From an uncultured Sphingomonadaceae bacterium (GTDB taxonomy: Bacteria > Pseudomonadota > Alphaproteobacteria > Sphingomonadales > Sphingomonadaceae), in NCBI GenBank assembly GCA_947497315.1, contig CANMFX010000001.1:372001-436000 (forward strand): 64,000 nucleotides of DNA, given 5' to 3'. Shown here in pieces: positions 26,142-35,715 of the stretch (position 1 is the first letter of the stretch; each line of letters starts with the position of its first letter). The position numbers were made by a program, and so were the translations under genes. Below the pieces are notes generated by a model. That model did not search any database, had not been told where the DNA came from, and saw nothing but the letters and a program-made list of their open reading frames with translations.

Positions 26142-26200
26142 TTGTAGCGGGCAAGTGCGCCCGATTTTGGTGCTGCATAAGCACGCCGAAACTTGAGTAA

Positions 26201-26560
<360 letters not shown>

Positions 26561-26630
26561 CGCAGCACAACAGCATTCAGTTTTTTCAATTCAGCAAACC
26601 AAACTCTAAAACAAACCAAGGGACGAAACA

Positions 26631-28043
26631 ATGGGCAATACTACCGCAGACATCATGAAGATGATCAAGGAGCACGAGATCGAATGGGTCGACGTGCGTT
26701 TCACTGATCCGCGCGGCAAATGGCAACATCTTTCCATGTGCGCCGACGTTGTTGACGAAGATGTGCTGGAAGAAGGTTTCATGTTTGATGGATCTTCCAT
26801 CGAAGGCTGGAAAGCGATTAACGAATCCGACATGATCCTGCGGCCCGATCTCGATTCCGTTTATATGGATCCGTTTTCTGCGACCCCGATGATGATCTTG
26901 GTCTGTAACATTGTCGAGCCAGGCGATGGTTCGCTCTACGGCCGCGACCCACGCTCCACCGCGGTGCGCGCCGAAGCTTATCTGAAGTCTACCGGTATCG
27001 GTGACACTGTCTATGTCGGACCAGAGCCAGAATTTTTCATGTTCGACGATGTGAAATTTGAAGATGGCTATGACCGCAGCGGCTATAAAATTGACGATGT
27101 CGAGCTGCCGACCAACACCGGCCGTGACTATGACATTGGCAATATGGGCCATCGTCCGCGCGCCAAAGGCGGCTATTTCCCGGTTGCTCCCGTGGACAGC
27201 GCCATGGACATTCGCGGCGAAATGGTTGCCACGATGATGGAAATGGGTCTGCCCATGGACAAGCATCACCACGAAGTGGCCGCTGCTCAGCATGAGCTCG
27301 GCATTACTTTTGGCACGCTGGTTGAAACAGCTGACCGCACGCAGGTCTACAAATATGTCGTGCAGCAGGTTGCTCACGCCTATGGCAAGACCGCCACGTT
27401 CATGCCCAAGCCGATCAAAGATGATAACGGTTCCGGCATGCACACCCACATGTCGATCTGGAAAGAAGGCAAGCCGCTTTTCGCTGGCAATGAATATGCC
27501 GGTCTGTCCGAAACCTGCCTCTACTATATTGGCGGCGTAATCAAACATGCCAAGGCGTGTAATGCGTTCACCAACGCTACGACTAACAGCTACAAGCGCC
27601 TCGTTCCCGGTTTTGAAGCACCAGTGCTGCTGGCTTACTCCAGCCGTAACCGCTCTGCGTCCTGCCGTATTCCTTACGGTGCAGGCGACAAAGCCAAGCG
27701 CGTTGAATTCCGTTTCCCGGATGCACTGGCCAACCCATATCTGTCGGCTTCCGCTCTGTTGATGGCTGGTCTCGACGGTATCGAGAACAAAATCCACCCC
27801 GGCGACGCGATGGACAAAAACCTCTATGACCTGCCACCAGCAGAACTGGCTGAAGTGCCAACCGTTTGTGGCTCGCTACGCGAAGCACTGGAAGCATTGG
27901 AAGCTGATCACGAATTCCTGCTCAAAGGCGACGTGTTCACCAAGGATCAGATCGACGCTTATGCCGAACTGAAATGGGAAGAAGTCAGCCGTCTGGAAAC
28001 CACGCCAGCGCCTGTCGAATTTGACATGTACTATTCCAGCTGA
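26631..28043 (+). CDS. glnA: Glutamine synthetase, type I
   Basis: Makes glutamine from glutamate, ammonia and ATP; main route of ammonium assimilation. The 470-residue sequence shows [17 protein letters not shown]-like ([10 protein letters not shown]), HHEVA metal ligands, [10 protein letters not shown], and the adenylylation loop NLYDLPP with Tyr399. That tyrosine means it is likely controlled by GlnE with PII. It has a strong AAGGGA ribosome site. It shares a transcript with glnB and ends at a clear terminator. Confidence 0.98.
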   Translation: MGNTTADIMKMIKEHEIEWVDVRFTDPRGKWQHLSMCADVVDEDVLEEGFMFDGSSIEGWKAINESDMILRPDLDSVYMDPFSATPMMILVCNIVEPGDGSLYGRDPRSTAVRAEAYLKSTGIGDTVYVGPEPEFFMFDDVKFEDGYDRSGYKIDDVELPTNTGRDYDIGNMGHRPRAKGGYFPVAPVDSAMDIRGEMVATMMEMGLPMDKHHHEVAAAQHELGITFGTLVETADRTQVYKYVVQQVAHAYGKTATFMPKPIKDDNGSGMHTHMSIWKEGKPLFAGNEYAGLSETCLYYIGGVIKHAKACNAFTNATTNSYKRLVPGFEAPVLLAYSSRNRSASCRIPYGAGDKAKRVEFRFPDALANPYLSASALLMAGLDGIENKIHPGDAMDKNLYDLPPAELAEVPTVCGSLREALEALEADHEFLLKGDVFTKDQIDAYAELKWEEVSRLETTPAPVEFDMYYSS

Positions 28044-28063
28044 TCCTGCCGATCAGATTGGAT

Positions 28064-28101
28064 TAAAAAAGCCCGGGGCAAGAAATTGCTCCGGGCTTTT
28101 T
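28064..28101 (+). terminator. Rho-independent terminator of glnA
   Basis: GCCCGG/CCGGGC arms with a longer stem including one G-T pair (about 28065-28080 with 28087-28101), then TTTTT. Lies 21 bases after the glnA stop. Confidence 0.88.
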
Positions 28102-28194
28102 GGGCTGTGTTTGATTCTGGTGAAATCATCATATCCGCCAGATCATATGGTTCAGAGATGATGTAACGGGCGACAACGCGCGCAAAGAAAGGCC

Positions 28195-28509
28195 TTATCG
28201 CTCCGGAATCGGATGCAGCATCGTCAGGAATTTGAGCTCCGTCCCCGCCCGGCGGTGTTCGGACAAAGCCTGATAGTCCGGATCATTATACCAGGCTGCC
28301 GCAGCCTCCGCGCTCGGAAATTTGAACAGAACCACGCGTCCTGCGGGCGGCGCGCTGCCTTCAAAGGTCGTGCTGTCATCATCAAAGGTGATGAACGTCC
28401 CGCCATGCTTTTTCAGGATCGGGAAAAAGCCTTTTTCGTAGATGCGGTATGTTGCTGCATCATGGACGGTGAAATTGGCCATCACGTGAACCGGTGCTGC
28501 GTCGCTCAT
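28195..28509 (-). CDS. DUF1330 family protein
   Basis: A 104-residue dimeric alpha-beta barrel protein (DUF1330; residues VHVMANFTVHDAATYRIYE and FPSAEAAAAWYNDPDYQAL are the family pattern). Function unknown; small proteins of this fold often sit with CoA or aromatic metabolism genes. It overlaps the upstream CoA-transferase gene by four bases, so it is translated with it and may assist in that pathway. Confidence 0.88.
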   Translation of the reverse strand: MSDAAPVHVMANFTVHDAATYRIYEKGFFPILKKHGGTFITFDDDSTTFEGSAPPAGRVVLFKFPSAEAAAAWYNDPDYQALSEHRRAGTELKFLTMLHPIPER

Positions 28510-29723
28510 GATGCGTCCTCCGTTTTTGGCAATCCGACCGCATTGCGGATCTCGTCATTATCGGCGCCCAGTGTCGGCGGGTCGGCATAGACATTGGCGG
28601 GGCTGGCGGAATAATGGACGGGATGTTTGATCGAGCGATATTTGCCGATCTTCTCGCCTTCACGCTCGGTCCAGAAACCGACCTGCTGGAGATGCGGATC
28701 TTCGAGCACATCGGCCATCTGGTTATAGCGCATAGCGGGGATATTATGCTCGTCGAGCAGCTCCAGCCATTCGTCTGTCGTCTTGGTCGAGGCAATTTCC
28801 TCGATCAAAGCATAGAGCGCGGTGATGTTCTTGGTGCGCTCAGAATAGGTGGCGAAGCGCGGTTCCTCAAACACGCCAGGCTTGCCGCCCAGCTCAAAGA
28901 AGGTTTCCCATTGCCCGTCGCTATAAGGGACAAGGCCGATATAGCCGTCCTTGGTCGGATAAGGCTTGCGATTGGGGTTGATCGAGCGCGTGTAGGCAAG
29001 GCGGCCATTGCCGGGAATGAAGGTTTCGCCCCACAGATTTTCAACCATGTTGAACCAGGTAAAGGCCTCGAACATCGGCACCTGGACAAACTGGCCCTCG
29101 CCGGTTTTTTCCTTGTGATACATGGCCGCGAGCGTTGCGTTCACGGCGAACAGGCCGATGGTTTTGTCCGCGACCAGCGACGGCATATAAAGCGGCCGTC
29201 CGCTATCGCCGCGCTTTTCAAACAAGGATGCAAAGCCGGAGGAGCATTGGATCAGATCATCATAAGCCTGCCGGTGCGAATATTCGCCGCCTTGGCCAAA
29301 GCCCGCGCAATGGACATAGACAATGCCCGGATTGATCGCCTTGACCGACTCATAATCCAGCCCCAGCCGTTCCATCCCGGCGAGCCGGACATTGTGGAAA
29401 AACACATCAGCATGTTTGAGCAGTTCGACAATCACTGCCTTGTCGGCTTCTTCCTTGGCATTGAGCGTGATGGATTTCTTGTTGCGGTTGAGCGAGGTAA
29501 AAATCGGTCCGAGATCGCCGGTCGGACTGTCGCCGGCATGGCGCATCATGTCGCCGGGAAATTTACCGCTGTCATTTTCAACCTTGATGACTTCTGCGCC
29601 CATGTCGGCAAAGTTTAGGGTCGCAAATGGTCCCAGAACGACGGTGGACATGTCCAGTATTTTCAGGCCCTTTAGCGGCCCGGTTGGTTCAACATCCCAT
29701 TTCAGTTCCGGCCATCCGCTCAT
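28506..29723 (-). CDS. Class III CoA-transferase (CaiB/BaiF family)
   Basis: Moves CoA between carboxylic acids. The 405-residue protein has the family opening GLKILDMSTVVLGPFATLNFADMGAEVIKVE and the motif HRQAYDDLIQCSSG, in which the aspartate after Tyr is the catalytic residue. I start at ATG 29723, with GAGG eight bases upstream; a TTG just before is less likely. The overlapping DUF1330 gene follows. A thiolase-like gene lies divergently across a 94-base gap, suggesting a shared catabolic role. Substrate unknown. Confidence 0.9.
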   Translation of the reverse strand: MSGWPELKWDVEPTGPLKGLKILDMSTVVLGPFATLNFADMGAEVIKVENDSGKFPGDMMRHAGDSPTGDLGPIFTSLNRNKKSITLNAKEEADKAVIVELLKHADVFFHNVRLAGMERLGLDYESVKAINPGIVYVHCAGFGQGGEYSHRQAYDDLIQCSSGFASLFEKRGDSGRPLYMPSLVADKTIGLFAVNATLAAMYHKEKTGEGQFVQVPMFEAFTWFNMVENLWGETFIPGNGRLAYTRSINPNRKPYPTKDGYIGLVPYSDGQWETFFELGGKPGVFEEPRFATYSERTKNITALYALIEEIASTKTTDEWLELLDEHNIPAMRYNQMADVLEDPHLQQVGFWTEREGEKIGKYRSIKHPVHYSASPANVYADPPTLGADNDEIRNAVGLPKTEDAS

Positions 29724-29770
29724 CAATTTATCCTCAAATTATTAGGTGCATGAATATGCGTGTCTGTTAT

Positions 29771-29794
29771 CAGTTTTAATCGATCGATGAACTG
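29771..29794. promoter_or_regulatory. Palindromic site in the CoA-transferase/thiolase divergent promoter region
   Basis: ATCGATCGAT (29779-29788) is a perfect palindrome flanked by CAGTT (29771-29775) and AACTG (29790-29794). It is in the short gap between two divergent genes and could be an operator for both. Weak evidence. Confidence 0.25.
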
Positions 29795-29817
29795 TTTATT
29801 TTGAGGGACTTTCACGC

Positions 29818-31335
29818 ATGACAATTTCAGATCGCCAAGCACCTGTCTTAATTGGTGTGGGGGAAGCCAGCGGGCAATCCCTGAAACAGGCATTGGGGCT
29901 GGAATGGCCATCGCCGGTGGACCTGGCATCGGCCGCTGCGAAAGCTGCGCTTGCCGACAGCGGCACAGCGGACAAGCTTGGTGCATCAATTGATTGTCTG
30001 CTCGCGACCCGGCTGTTCTATGACAGCGGCGTTGGACATGATTATGGGTCTCCGAACAATTTTCCGGACGCAATTGCACAGGCTGCTGGCCTTAATCCGG
30101 CGCAGCTGATTTACGGTGACGTTGGCGGCCAAAGCCCGCAAAAGCATATTAACGAGCTGGCCGTCCAGCTGCACGAGGGCAAGATCAAAGCGGCCCTGAT
30201 ATGCGGCGCAGAATCGATCGGAACGGTCAAGCGCGCCAGGAAAGCTGGCCATGAGATGGACTGGAACCAGCCCTCGGATCGCGACTATATCGACAAGCGC
30301 ACCGAGTTTCCCGTCCTCACCATGTATGAATTCCGCCACGGGATTATCTCCATGCCGATGGCTTACGGTCTACTTGAAAACGCGCGTCGCAGCCGCCTCA
30401 ATATGGACCGGGCAAGCTATGCAGCGGAAATGGCAGAACTATGGTCTGCTTTCTCCTCGGTCGCCGCCACCCGCGAGCATGCGCAATTTGCGAAAGACCG
30501 GAGTGCAGAAGAATTGTTGCAGGATGGCGGCGGCAACTATCAGCTCAACGATCCCTATCGCCGCTGGATGGTGGCGCAGGATGCGGTTGCTCTGGGCGGG
30601 GCCGTGGTGATGACCACCGCAGGTCATGCGGAAGAGCTCGGCATATCCGAAGACAAGATGATCTATCTGCACAGCGGCGCGGATGCCAGCGTCCCGATCA
30701 TCAGCCAGCAAATGGACCTGTCGCGATCCCCGGCCGTCGAATGGGCGGTGGGCAAAGCGCTCGACCTTGCCGGGCAGCAGGCCAGTGATATCGGCCCGAT
30801 TGATATTTACAGCTGTTTCCCGGTCGCGGTGTCGCTGGTGATGGAAGCGCTAAACCAACGGGATCGGCCGCTGTCGAGCTATACGCTAACCGGCGGGCTG
30901 AGTTTCTTTGGCGGCCCCGGCAATAGTTACAGCACCCATGCGATTGTCGCGCTGGTGCAGGCGCTGCGTAAGGATGGCAGCAAGCCCGGCATGATCTCCG
31001 CCAATGGCGGCGCGATCAACAAGGAATCGGTTGGCATTTACGCGGCACAGCCACTGGCGGGCGGATGGTCACCCGACCGGATCGCGACGCCCAATGCCCT
31101 GCCGCCCGATGAAGGGACAAAGCCCGATCATTTTGCGTCAGGTGACGGCGTGATCAAAAGCTATGCGCTACCCTATGTAAAAGGTGTCGCCGGGGCAGCG
31201 ACTTTGTGGTTGCAAGACGCAAATGGCGTGCCCTGTATTGGCCTGCTGGAAAACCCGCCGGAAGACAGGGATTTAGTCGGCGAGAAGGTCACGATCAGTT
31301 CGGATGGCAAGCGCAATCATGCGGTGCTGGGATAG
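29818..31335 (+). CDS. Thiolase-like acetyl-CoA acetyltransferase (SCP2-like)
   Basis: A 505-residue thiolase-fold protein. The first-half nucleophile is probably Cys129 (ALICGAES) and the catalytic histidine H374 (GNSYSTHAI). The usual second cysteine of classical thiolases (in CGGG/C-x-G near the C-terminus) is replaced: residues 394-398 read SANGG. This fits the SCP2-thiolase-like subgroup or a non-cleaving thiolase-like enzyme. The substrate may be a CoA ester from fatty-acid or steroid breakdown. Divergent from the CoA-transferase. Confidence 0.85.
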   Translation: MTISDRQAPVLIGVGEASGQSLKQALGLEWPSPVDLASAAAKAALADSGTADKLGASIDCLLATRLFYDSGVGHDYGSPNNFPDAIAQAAGLNPAQLIYGDVGGQSPQKHINELAVQLHEGKIKAALICGAESIGTVKRARKAGHEMDWNQPSDRDYIDKRTEFPVLTMYEFRHGIISMPMAYGLLENARRSRLNMDRASYAAEMAELWSAFSSVAATREHAQFAKDRSAEELLQDGGGNYQLNDPYRRWMVAQDAVALGGAVVMTTAGHAEELGISEDKMIYLHSGADASVPIISQQMDLSRSPAVEWAVGKALDLAGQQASDIGPIDIYSCFPVAVSLVMEALNQRDRPLSSYTLTGGLSFFGGPGNSYSTHAIVALVQALRKDGSKPGMISANGGAINKESVGIYAAQPLAGGWSPDRIATPNALPPDEGTKPDHFASGDGVIKSYALPYVKGVAGAATLWLQDANGVPCIGLLENPPEDRDLVGEKVTISSDGKRNHAVLG

Positions 31336-31381
31336 TCAGACCAGCGTCGTACGGCGCACCGGATATTTGACCCAGAAAAAG

Positions 31382-31469
31382 TGGCGGAGCCGGAGGGATT
31401 CGAACCCTCGATAGGTTGCCCTATACACGCTTTCCAAGCGTGCGCGATCGACCACTCTGCCACGGCTCC
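31382..31469 (-). tRNA. tRNA-Ser (anticodon GGA)
   Basis: Minus strand: acceptor GGAGCCG pairs with CGGCTCC, then discriminator G and encoded CCA. Anticodon stem-loop CACGCTTGGAAAGCGTG gives GGA. A long variable arm and GGTTCGAATCC T-arm make it a class II tRNA of 88 bases. Confidence 0.97.
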
Positions 31470-31575
31470 GCAATACTGGTCAGAATCATCAGACGGTCGA
31501 AATTCTGACAGCGCCGCTTCCCCTAGTGTGCGAATCGCTCTTTCGCAAGTCATTGCTTGTGGTTAGGGTACGCGC

Positions 31576-32703
31576 ATGAGAAAAAATATCCTGATTGCGC
31601 CGCTCGCCGCGCTCCTCGCCCCGCTTCTGGCCGTGTCTCCACTTACTGCGGTCAATGCTCAGGAACCGCCGAAACAGGAATTTCCGAGCCCCAATGCGAT
31701 AGTTGATGCTGCCCCGGCCAGCGACTGGAAAGCTATTGCGCCCAGCGATTTGCTGGTCATGGATCTGGCACCCGATGCCAAGGGCGAAGCGCGCCGCGTG
31801 ATCATACAATTGATGCCACCGCCTTTCTCGCAAGGCTGGATCGGCAATATCCGCAAACTCGCCGCCGCCAAATTCTGGGATGGCACCAGCATCAACCGGG
31901 TGCAGGATAATTATGTCGTGCAATGGGGCGATGCCGGTTACGACAATCCGGAATCGGGCGAGACAGAGCAGAAAGCTTTGCCGGACGGTTTGGTGGAAGT
32001 GCCGGAGAGTCAGTATGTTACTGAAACGCTTCCCGATTACCCAGGCCCAATAAGGTTTGAGGATGCCACCGAGCAACAACTCGCTTTTGTCAAGACTGCA
32101 ATATCTATAGCACGCCTCCATGTCGGCCATTTGGATATCTTCGGAGAAGACCGAGACCCGGATCAAGACGTCAATAATTTTGTCATGGCTCGAATGGCAG
32201 ATCGCTACTCTGACATTAACTCCTTCGCAAGTGGCTGGCCCGTAGCCGGCAAACGCGACGACGAAACGGGCAATACAAAATTCTGGCCAGTCCACTGCTA
32301 CGGGGCCGTTGGCGTAGGCCGCAACCTTTCTCCCGACACCGGCACCGGCGCAGAGCTTTACACGGTCATCGGCCATGCGCCTCGCCATCTGGATCGCAAT
32401 ATCGCGGTGGTCGGACGGATAATCGAAGGGGTAGAGCATCTCTCCAGCCTGCCGCGCGGCACCGGGACGTTGGGCTTTTACGAAACCGCCGAAGAACGCG
32501 TGCCGATCCAGTCGATCCGGCTGGCCACCGCCCTGCCTGAAGCTGAGCAACCCCGGTTCCAATATCTCGACACGGACAGCATGGCCTTTGCCCGCTATGC
32601 CGATGCCCGTGCCAATCGCCGCGATCCGTTTTTTATCAAACCGGCGGGCGGAGCGGATATTTGCAATATTCCGGTCCCGGTACGGCGAGTGAGGGCGGAG
32701 TGA
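31576..32703 (+). CDS. Periplasmic cyclophilin-type peptidyl-prolyl isomerase
   Basis: A 375-residue exported protein (signal ending VNAQ-E). The isomerase domain shows FWDGTSINRVQDNYVVQWGDAG, the region holding the catalytic Arg, and VVGRIIEGVEHLSSLPRG near the end, as in cyclophilins. It is enlarged by long insertions relative to the 160-residue core, so it is a divergent member. Probably catalyses proline isomerisation in envelope-protein folding. A paralogue lies 300 bases downstream, giving a tandem duplication. It runs away from the tRNA-Ser gene. Confidence 0.85.
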   Translation: MRKNILIAPLAALLAPLLAVSPLTAVNAQEPPKQEFPSPNAIVDAAPASDWKAIAPSDLLVMDLAPDAKGEARRVIIQLMPPPFSQGWIGNIRKLAAAKFWDGTSINRVQDNYVVQWGDAGYDNPESGETEQKALPDGLVEVPESQYVTETLPDYPGPIRFEDATEQQLAFVKTAISIARLHVGHLDIFGEDRDPDQDVNNFVMARMADRYSDINSFASGWPVAGKRDDETGNTKFWPVHCYGAVGVGRNLSPDTGTGAELYTVIGHAPRHLDRNIAVVGRIIEGVEHLSSLPRGTGTLGFYETAEERVPIQSIRLATALPEAEQPRFQYLDTDSMAFARYADARANRRDPFFIKPAGGADICNIPVPVRRVRAE

Positions 32704-32719
32704 ATCGCGCTAGCGGAGG

Positions 32720-32990
32720 CGTGTGAATTTTGCCTTTCCTACTGCCGGTGAAAACGATAAATTCTAGCCATGTCGATTTCTGTATCCCTTGCTGCAAGGC
32801 ATTTGTCGTCAGCCGATAACCATTGCCACACAATGCTGAACGGCGCAGTCAGGAAGGTGTGATATGTGTGAACTTTGGCAAACCAAGCCGACCGGATCAT
32901 GGCCGTTCGGACCTGGAATGGCTGTGCCTGAAGCCAGTGGACAATCCGTCATCCTGCGCGAAAACCATCCTGTGACTTGTGTGAACTTTG
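32720..32990. repeat. Repeated 13-mer TGTGTGAACTTTG in the inter-cyclophilin gap
   Basis: TGTGTGAACTTTG occurs exactly at 32865-32877 and 32978-32990, and with two mismatches at 32720-32732. The two exact copies fall in different reading frames, so this is unlikely to be a coding repeat. The second overlaps the region just before the second cyclophilin's ribosome site. Confidence 0.5.
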
Positions 32991-33007
32991 AAAAAGGAAC
33001 CCATTGA
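32864..33007 (+). CDS. Possible small protein or leader peptide, 47 residues
   Basis: ATG at 32864 is preceded by AGGAAGG with a six-base spacer, a very good ribosome site. The frame runs 47 codons and its TGA ends one base before the ATG of the second cyclophilin (TGAgATG). This strongly suggests coupling, either as a real small protein (starts MCELWQTKPTG, ends VTCVNFEKGTH) or a leader peptide. I recognise no family. It has no hydrophobic segment. The 13-mer repeat lies at both its ends. It might be chance, so confidence is low. Confidence 0.35.
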   Translation: MCELWQTKPTGSWPFGPGMAVPEASGQSVILRENHPVTCVNFEKGTH

Positions 33008-33008
33008 G

Positions 33009-33980
33009 ATGCCACCTTTTTGCAGCACAAAACCCCTATACGTCCTACTGGCCGGATCGATGCTGATGGCCGCGCCTGCCCATGCGCAGGAAGAAGCATC
33101 CCCACCAACGCCCGAAGATATTCTTACCGCCGCGCCCGCCGATCACTGGCTGCCGATTCCGGTCAGCGACTTGATGATCTTCACTCTGCCCGACGATGCT
33201 GGGGGCAATAAGCGGCAGGCGGTGATCCAGCTGATCCCGGCCGAAATGTCCGGCGCGCATGTCCGCAATGTCCGCAAATTTGCCGCCCAGCGCTGGTGGG
33301 ATGGTACGAAAATCTATCGCGTCGCCAAGGATTTCGTGACCCAATTTGGCGGTAATCCTGACAACAAACAGCTTCCCAAGAATCTGGAAACCGTGTCGGA
33401 GAGTGACTATTTCAACGCCGCGCTGGGGGCCAGGCGCAATACCGATATGGCTGCGCTCGATGCTGCTGTCACCTATAGCAATCAATATCAGGGCACGGAG
33501 ATCCGGCCGCTGATGAAGATGATCTATGAAAGCTATGGCAGCAAAGTCGGCTTTGGCGCAGGCTGGCCGATTGGTACCAAGGATGGCAAGGCCTTTCCGC
33601 TGACCTGCCGCGGCGCCTTGTCGCCCGCGCATTATGATCCACCGGATGCCGGGACCGGTGCGGAAATATCCATCGTCACTGGTGAGGCGGCGCGCAGTCT
33701 CGACATGACATTCGGTATGGTCGGGCGCGTGATTGACGGACTGGAACATGTCACCAACCTGCCGCTCGGCACAGCAGCGGGCGGGTTCTATGCCGACAAA
33801 TCCGAGCATATAAAGATAACATCAATTCAGCTGGCGAGCGAGTTGCCGGTGTCCGAACAGCCGCGCTATGAATATCTTGCCAGCTATAGCCCGTCCCTGC
33901 TGGAATATATTGAAGCCCATGGCGGCTATGGCAATATTTGCACAGTTCCCGTTCCAATTCGACGTATGAAGCCGCTTTAA
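33009..33980 (+). CDS. Periplasmic cyclophilin-type peptidyl-prolyl isomerase (paralogue)
   Basis: A 323-residue paralogue of the gene ending at 32703. Both share APA-x-x-W, WWDGTKIYRVAKDFVTQFGG and MVGRVIDGLEHVTNLPLG segments. Signal peptide ends AHA-QEE. I start at ATG 33009 with AAGGA about ten bases upstream; an in-frame TTG seven codons earlier is less likely. Both cyclophilins have the same extended N-terminal region, which shows duplication of the whole gene. The stop overlaps the convergent lrp gene by four bases. A role in outer-membrane or secreted protein folding is inferred. Confidence 0.85.
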   Translation: MPPFCSTKPLYVLLAGSMLMAAPAHAQEEASPPTPEDILTAAPADHWLPIPVSDLMIFTLPDDAGGNKRQAVIQLIPAEMSGAHVRNVRKFAAQRWWDGTKIYRVAKDFVTQFGGNPDNKQLPKNLETVSESDYFNAALGARRNTDMAALDAAVTYSNQYQGTEIRPLMKMIYESYGSKVGFGAGWPIGTKDGKAFPLTCRGALSPAHYDPPDAGTGAEISIVTGEAARSLDMTFGMVGRVIDGLEHVTNLPLGTAAGGFYADKSEHIKITSIQLASELPVSEQPRYEYLASYSPSLLEYIEAHGGYGNICTVPVPIRRMKPL

Positions 33981-34444
33981 CCCAGTAAACGTTCCACCGG
34001 ATAGCCCGACCATTTCTTGATCGCACGGATCGCAAAAGCGCTATGCATTGCAGCAACGCCGGGCAAGCGCGCCAGACAATTGCGATGAATATCATCATAG
34101 TCGGCAACGTCCCGCGCGGCTACCCTTAGTCGGTAATCGGCTTCGCCAGACATAAGATGACATTCCAATATCTCATCAATCTGATGAACCGCACTTTCAA
34201 AGGCCGAAAAAGATATTTCGGTTTGTGCCGTCAGACGAATTTCTATGAATACATCCAGTTGCAATCCGATTTTGCGGTTATCCAACTCCGCAACATAGCG
34301 TTTAATCGCTCCATCTTTTTCCAACGCCTTGATCCGGCGATGACAGGCAGATGGCGACAGCCCGACTTTTTCAGACAAGCTGGTCAACGGAACCTGACTA
34401 TCCTGCTGCATATGTTCCAACAATGCGATATCGAGTCGATCCAT
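33977..34444 (-). CDS. Lrp/AsnC family transcriptional regulator
   Basis: A 155-residue regulator with an N-terminal winged helix (DIALLEHMQQDSQVPLTSLSEKVGLSPSACHRRIKALE) and a C-terminal AsnC (RAM) domain that binds amino acids. It is divergent from alanine dehydrogenase over 132 bases, the classic arrangement in which Lrp-like AldR activates ald with alanine. The inference is therefore that it controls ald. Its stop overlaps the convergent cyclophilin gene by four bases. Confidence 0.92.
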   Translation of the reverse strand: MDRLDIALLEHMQQDSQVPLTSLSEKVGLSPSACHRRIKALEKDGAIKRYVAELDNRKIGLQLDVFIEIRLTAQTEISFSAFESAVHQIDEILECHLMSGEADYRLRVAARDVADYDDIHRNCLARLPGVAAMHSAFAIRAIKKWSGYPVERLLG

Positions 34445-34576
34445 TAAATTTTTTCCGAATATTTTACGATATTTTAGGAATATATTTCATTGTTTTGAGT
34501 TTTGGAACAACTATTTCGAAATTATTCTTACCCAGTTTGCGCTATTATCGGCTGAACATATTTAGGAGACTCGATC
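34445..34576. promoter_or_regulatory. lrp-ald divergent promoter region
   Basis: An AT-rich 132-base gap with the perfect palindrome ATTTCGAAAT at 34513-34522 and A/T tracts with repeated ATATTTTA around 34460-34480. These features fit Lrp-type binding sites. The ald ribosome site is TAGGAG just before 34577. Confidence 0.4.
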
Positions 34577-35701
34577 ATGCGCGTTGGAACACCCAAAGAA
34601 GTCAAAAATCATGAATATCGGGTCGGCCTGACCCCGGAATCGGTGCGGGAATTGTCCGCCCATGGTCATGATGTGCTGGTTGAGACCGGCGCCGGTCTCG
34701 GCATTGGCGCGGACGATGCCGAATATGAAGCTGCTGGCGCGACCATTGCCGCCACCGCAGCCGACATATTCGAAAAATGTGATATGGTCGTGAAAGTCAA
34801 AGAACCCCAGGCCCCGGAACGTGCGATGCTGCGCGAGGGGCAAATTTTGTTCACCTATCTCCACCTTGCTCCCGATCCGGATCAAACAGCTGATCTCGTT
34901 AAGTCAAAGGCGACCTGCATTGCCTATGAAACCGTGACCGGTTCGGGCGGTCTGCCCTTGCTCAAACCAATGAGTCAGGTCGCCGGGCGTATGTCGATTC
35001 AGGCGGGTGCGACGGCTTTGGAAAAGGCACATGGCGGCCGCGGCATATTGCTCGGCGGTGTGCCGGGCGTATCGCCGGGCAAGGTTACTGTCATTGGCGG
35101 CGGCGTAGTTGGTTTTAATGCCGCGCAAATGGCCGCTGGTCTGGGCGCGGATGTCACCATTCTTGATCGTAACCCTGAAGTGCTGGAAACGCTGGGCAAT
35201 TATTTTGAGGCGCGGGCGAAAACGCGGTTCTCGAACAAAGCCAATCTGGCCGAATGTGTCGCCGACGCTGATCTGGTCATCGGCGCGGTGCTGATCCCCG
35301 GTGCGGAAGCGCCCAAGCTGGTAACCCGCGAAATGCTCTCCACCATGCGCCCGGGTTCGGTGCTTGCCGATGTGGCGATTGATCAGGGCGGCTGTTTTGA
35401 AACGTCCAAGGCAACCACCCATCAGCACCCGACCTATGTTGTCGATGATGTCGTGCATTATTGTGTGGCCAATATGCCGGGCGCGGTATCGCGGACTTCC
35501 ACCTATGCGCTGAACAACGTCACCCTGCCCCATGCGCTGGCCATTGCCAACAAGGGTTGGGAAGCGGCCTTGCGCGACGATATCCATCTCGCCGAGGGAT
35601 TGAACGTATGGAACGGCCATGTCACCTATCGCGCGGTGGCCGAAGATTTGGGCTATGATTATATGCCGGTGTCAGAGATAGTAGGGCATAAACCCGAATA
35701 G
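34577..35701 (+). CDS. ald: Alanine dehydrogenase
   Basis: Interconverts L-alanine and pyruvate plus ammonia with NAD. The 374-residue protein has the N-terminal [20 protein letters not shown], Lys and His substrate residues in VVKVKEPQ and YLHLAPD, the cofactor loop [18 protein letters not shown], and [15 protein letters not shown] that follows the catalytic Asp. All are canonical for AlaDH. Divergent from an Lrp gene; the ald-lrp pair allows growth on alanine. A dehydrogenase gene follows 14 bases later. Confidence 0.97.
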   Translation: MRVGTPKEVKNHEYRVGLTPESVRELSAHGHDVLVETGAGLGIGADDAEYEAAGATIAATAADIFEKCDMVVKVKEPQAPERAMLREGQILFTYLHLAPDPDQTADLVKSKATCIAYETVTGSGGLPLLKPMSQVAGRMSIQAGATALEKAHGGRGILLGGVPGVSPGKVTVIGGGVVGFNAAQMAAGLGADVTILDRNPEVLETLGNYFEARAKTRFSNKANLAECVADADLVIGAVLIPGAEAPKLVTREMLSTMRPGSVLADVAIDQGGCFETSKATTHQHPTYVVDDVVHYCVANMPGAVSRTSTYALNNVTLPHALAIANKGWEAALRDDIHLAEGLNVWNGHVTYRAVAEDLGYDYMPVSEIVGHKPE

Positions 35702-35715
35702 AAGGATTTTTCCAT

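Noticed and set aside
26156-26174. NtrC-like site TGCGCC-N7-GGTGCT before glnB
   Set aside because: Spacing is two bases longer than the NtrC consensus and it lies downstream of the candidate sigma-54 site, an unlikely place for an enhancer.
26586-27797. A 403-codon frame antisense to glnA
   Set aside because: Fully shadows glutamine synthetase, which is certain.
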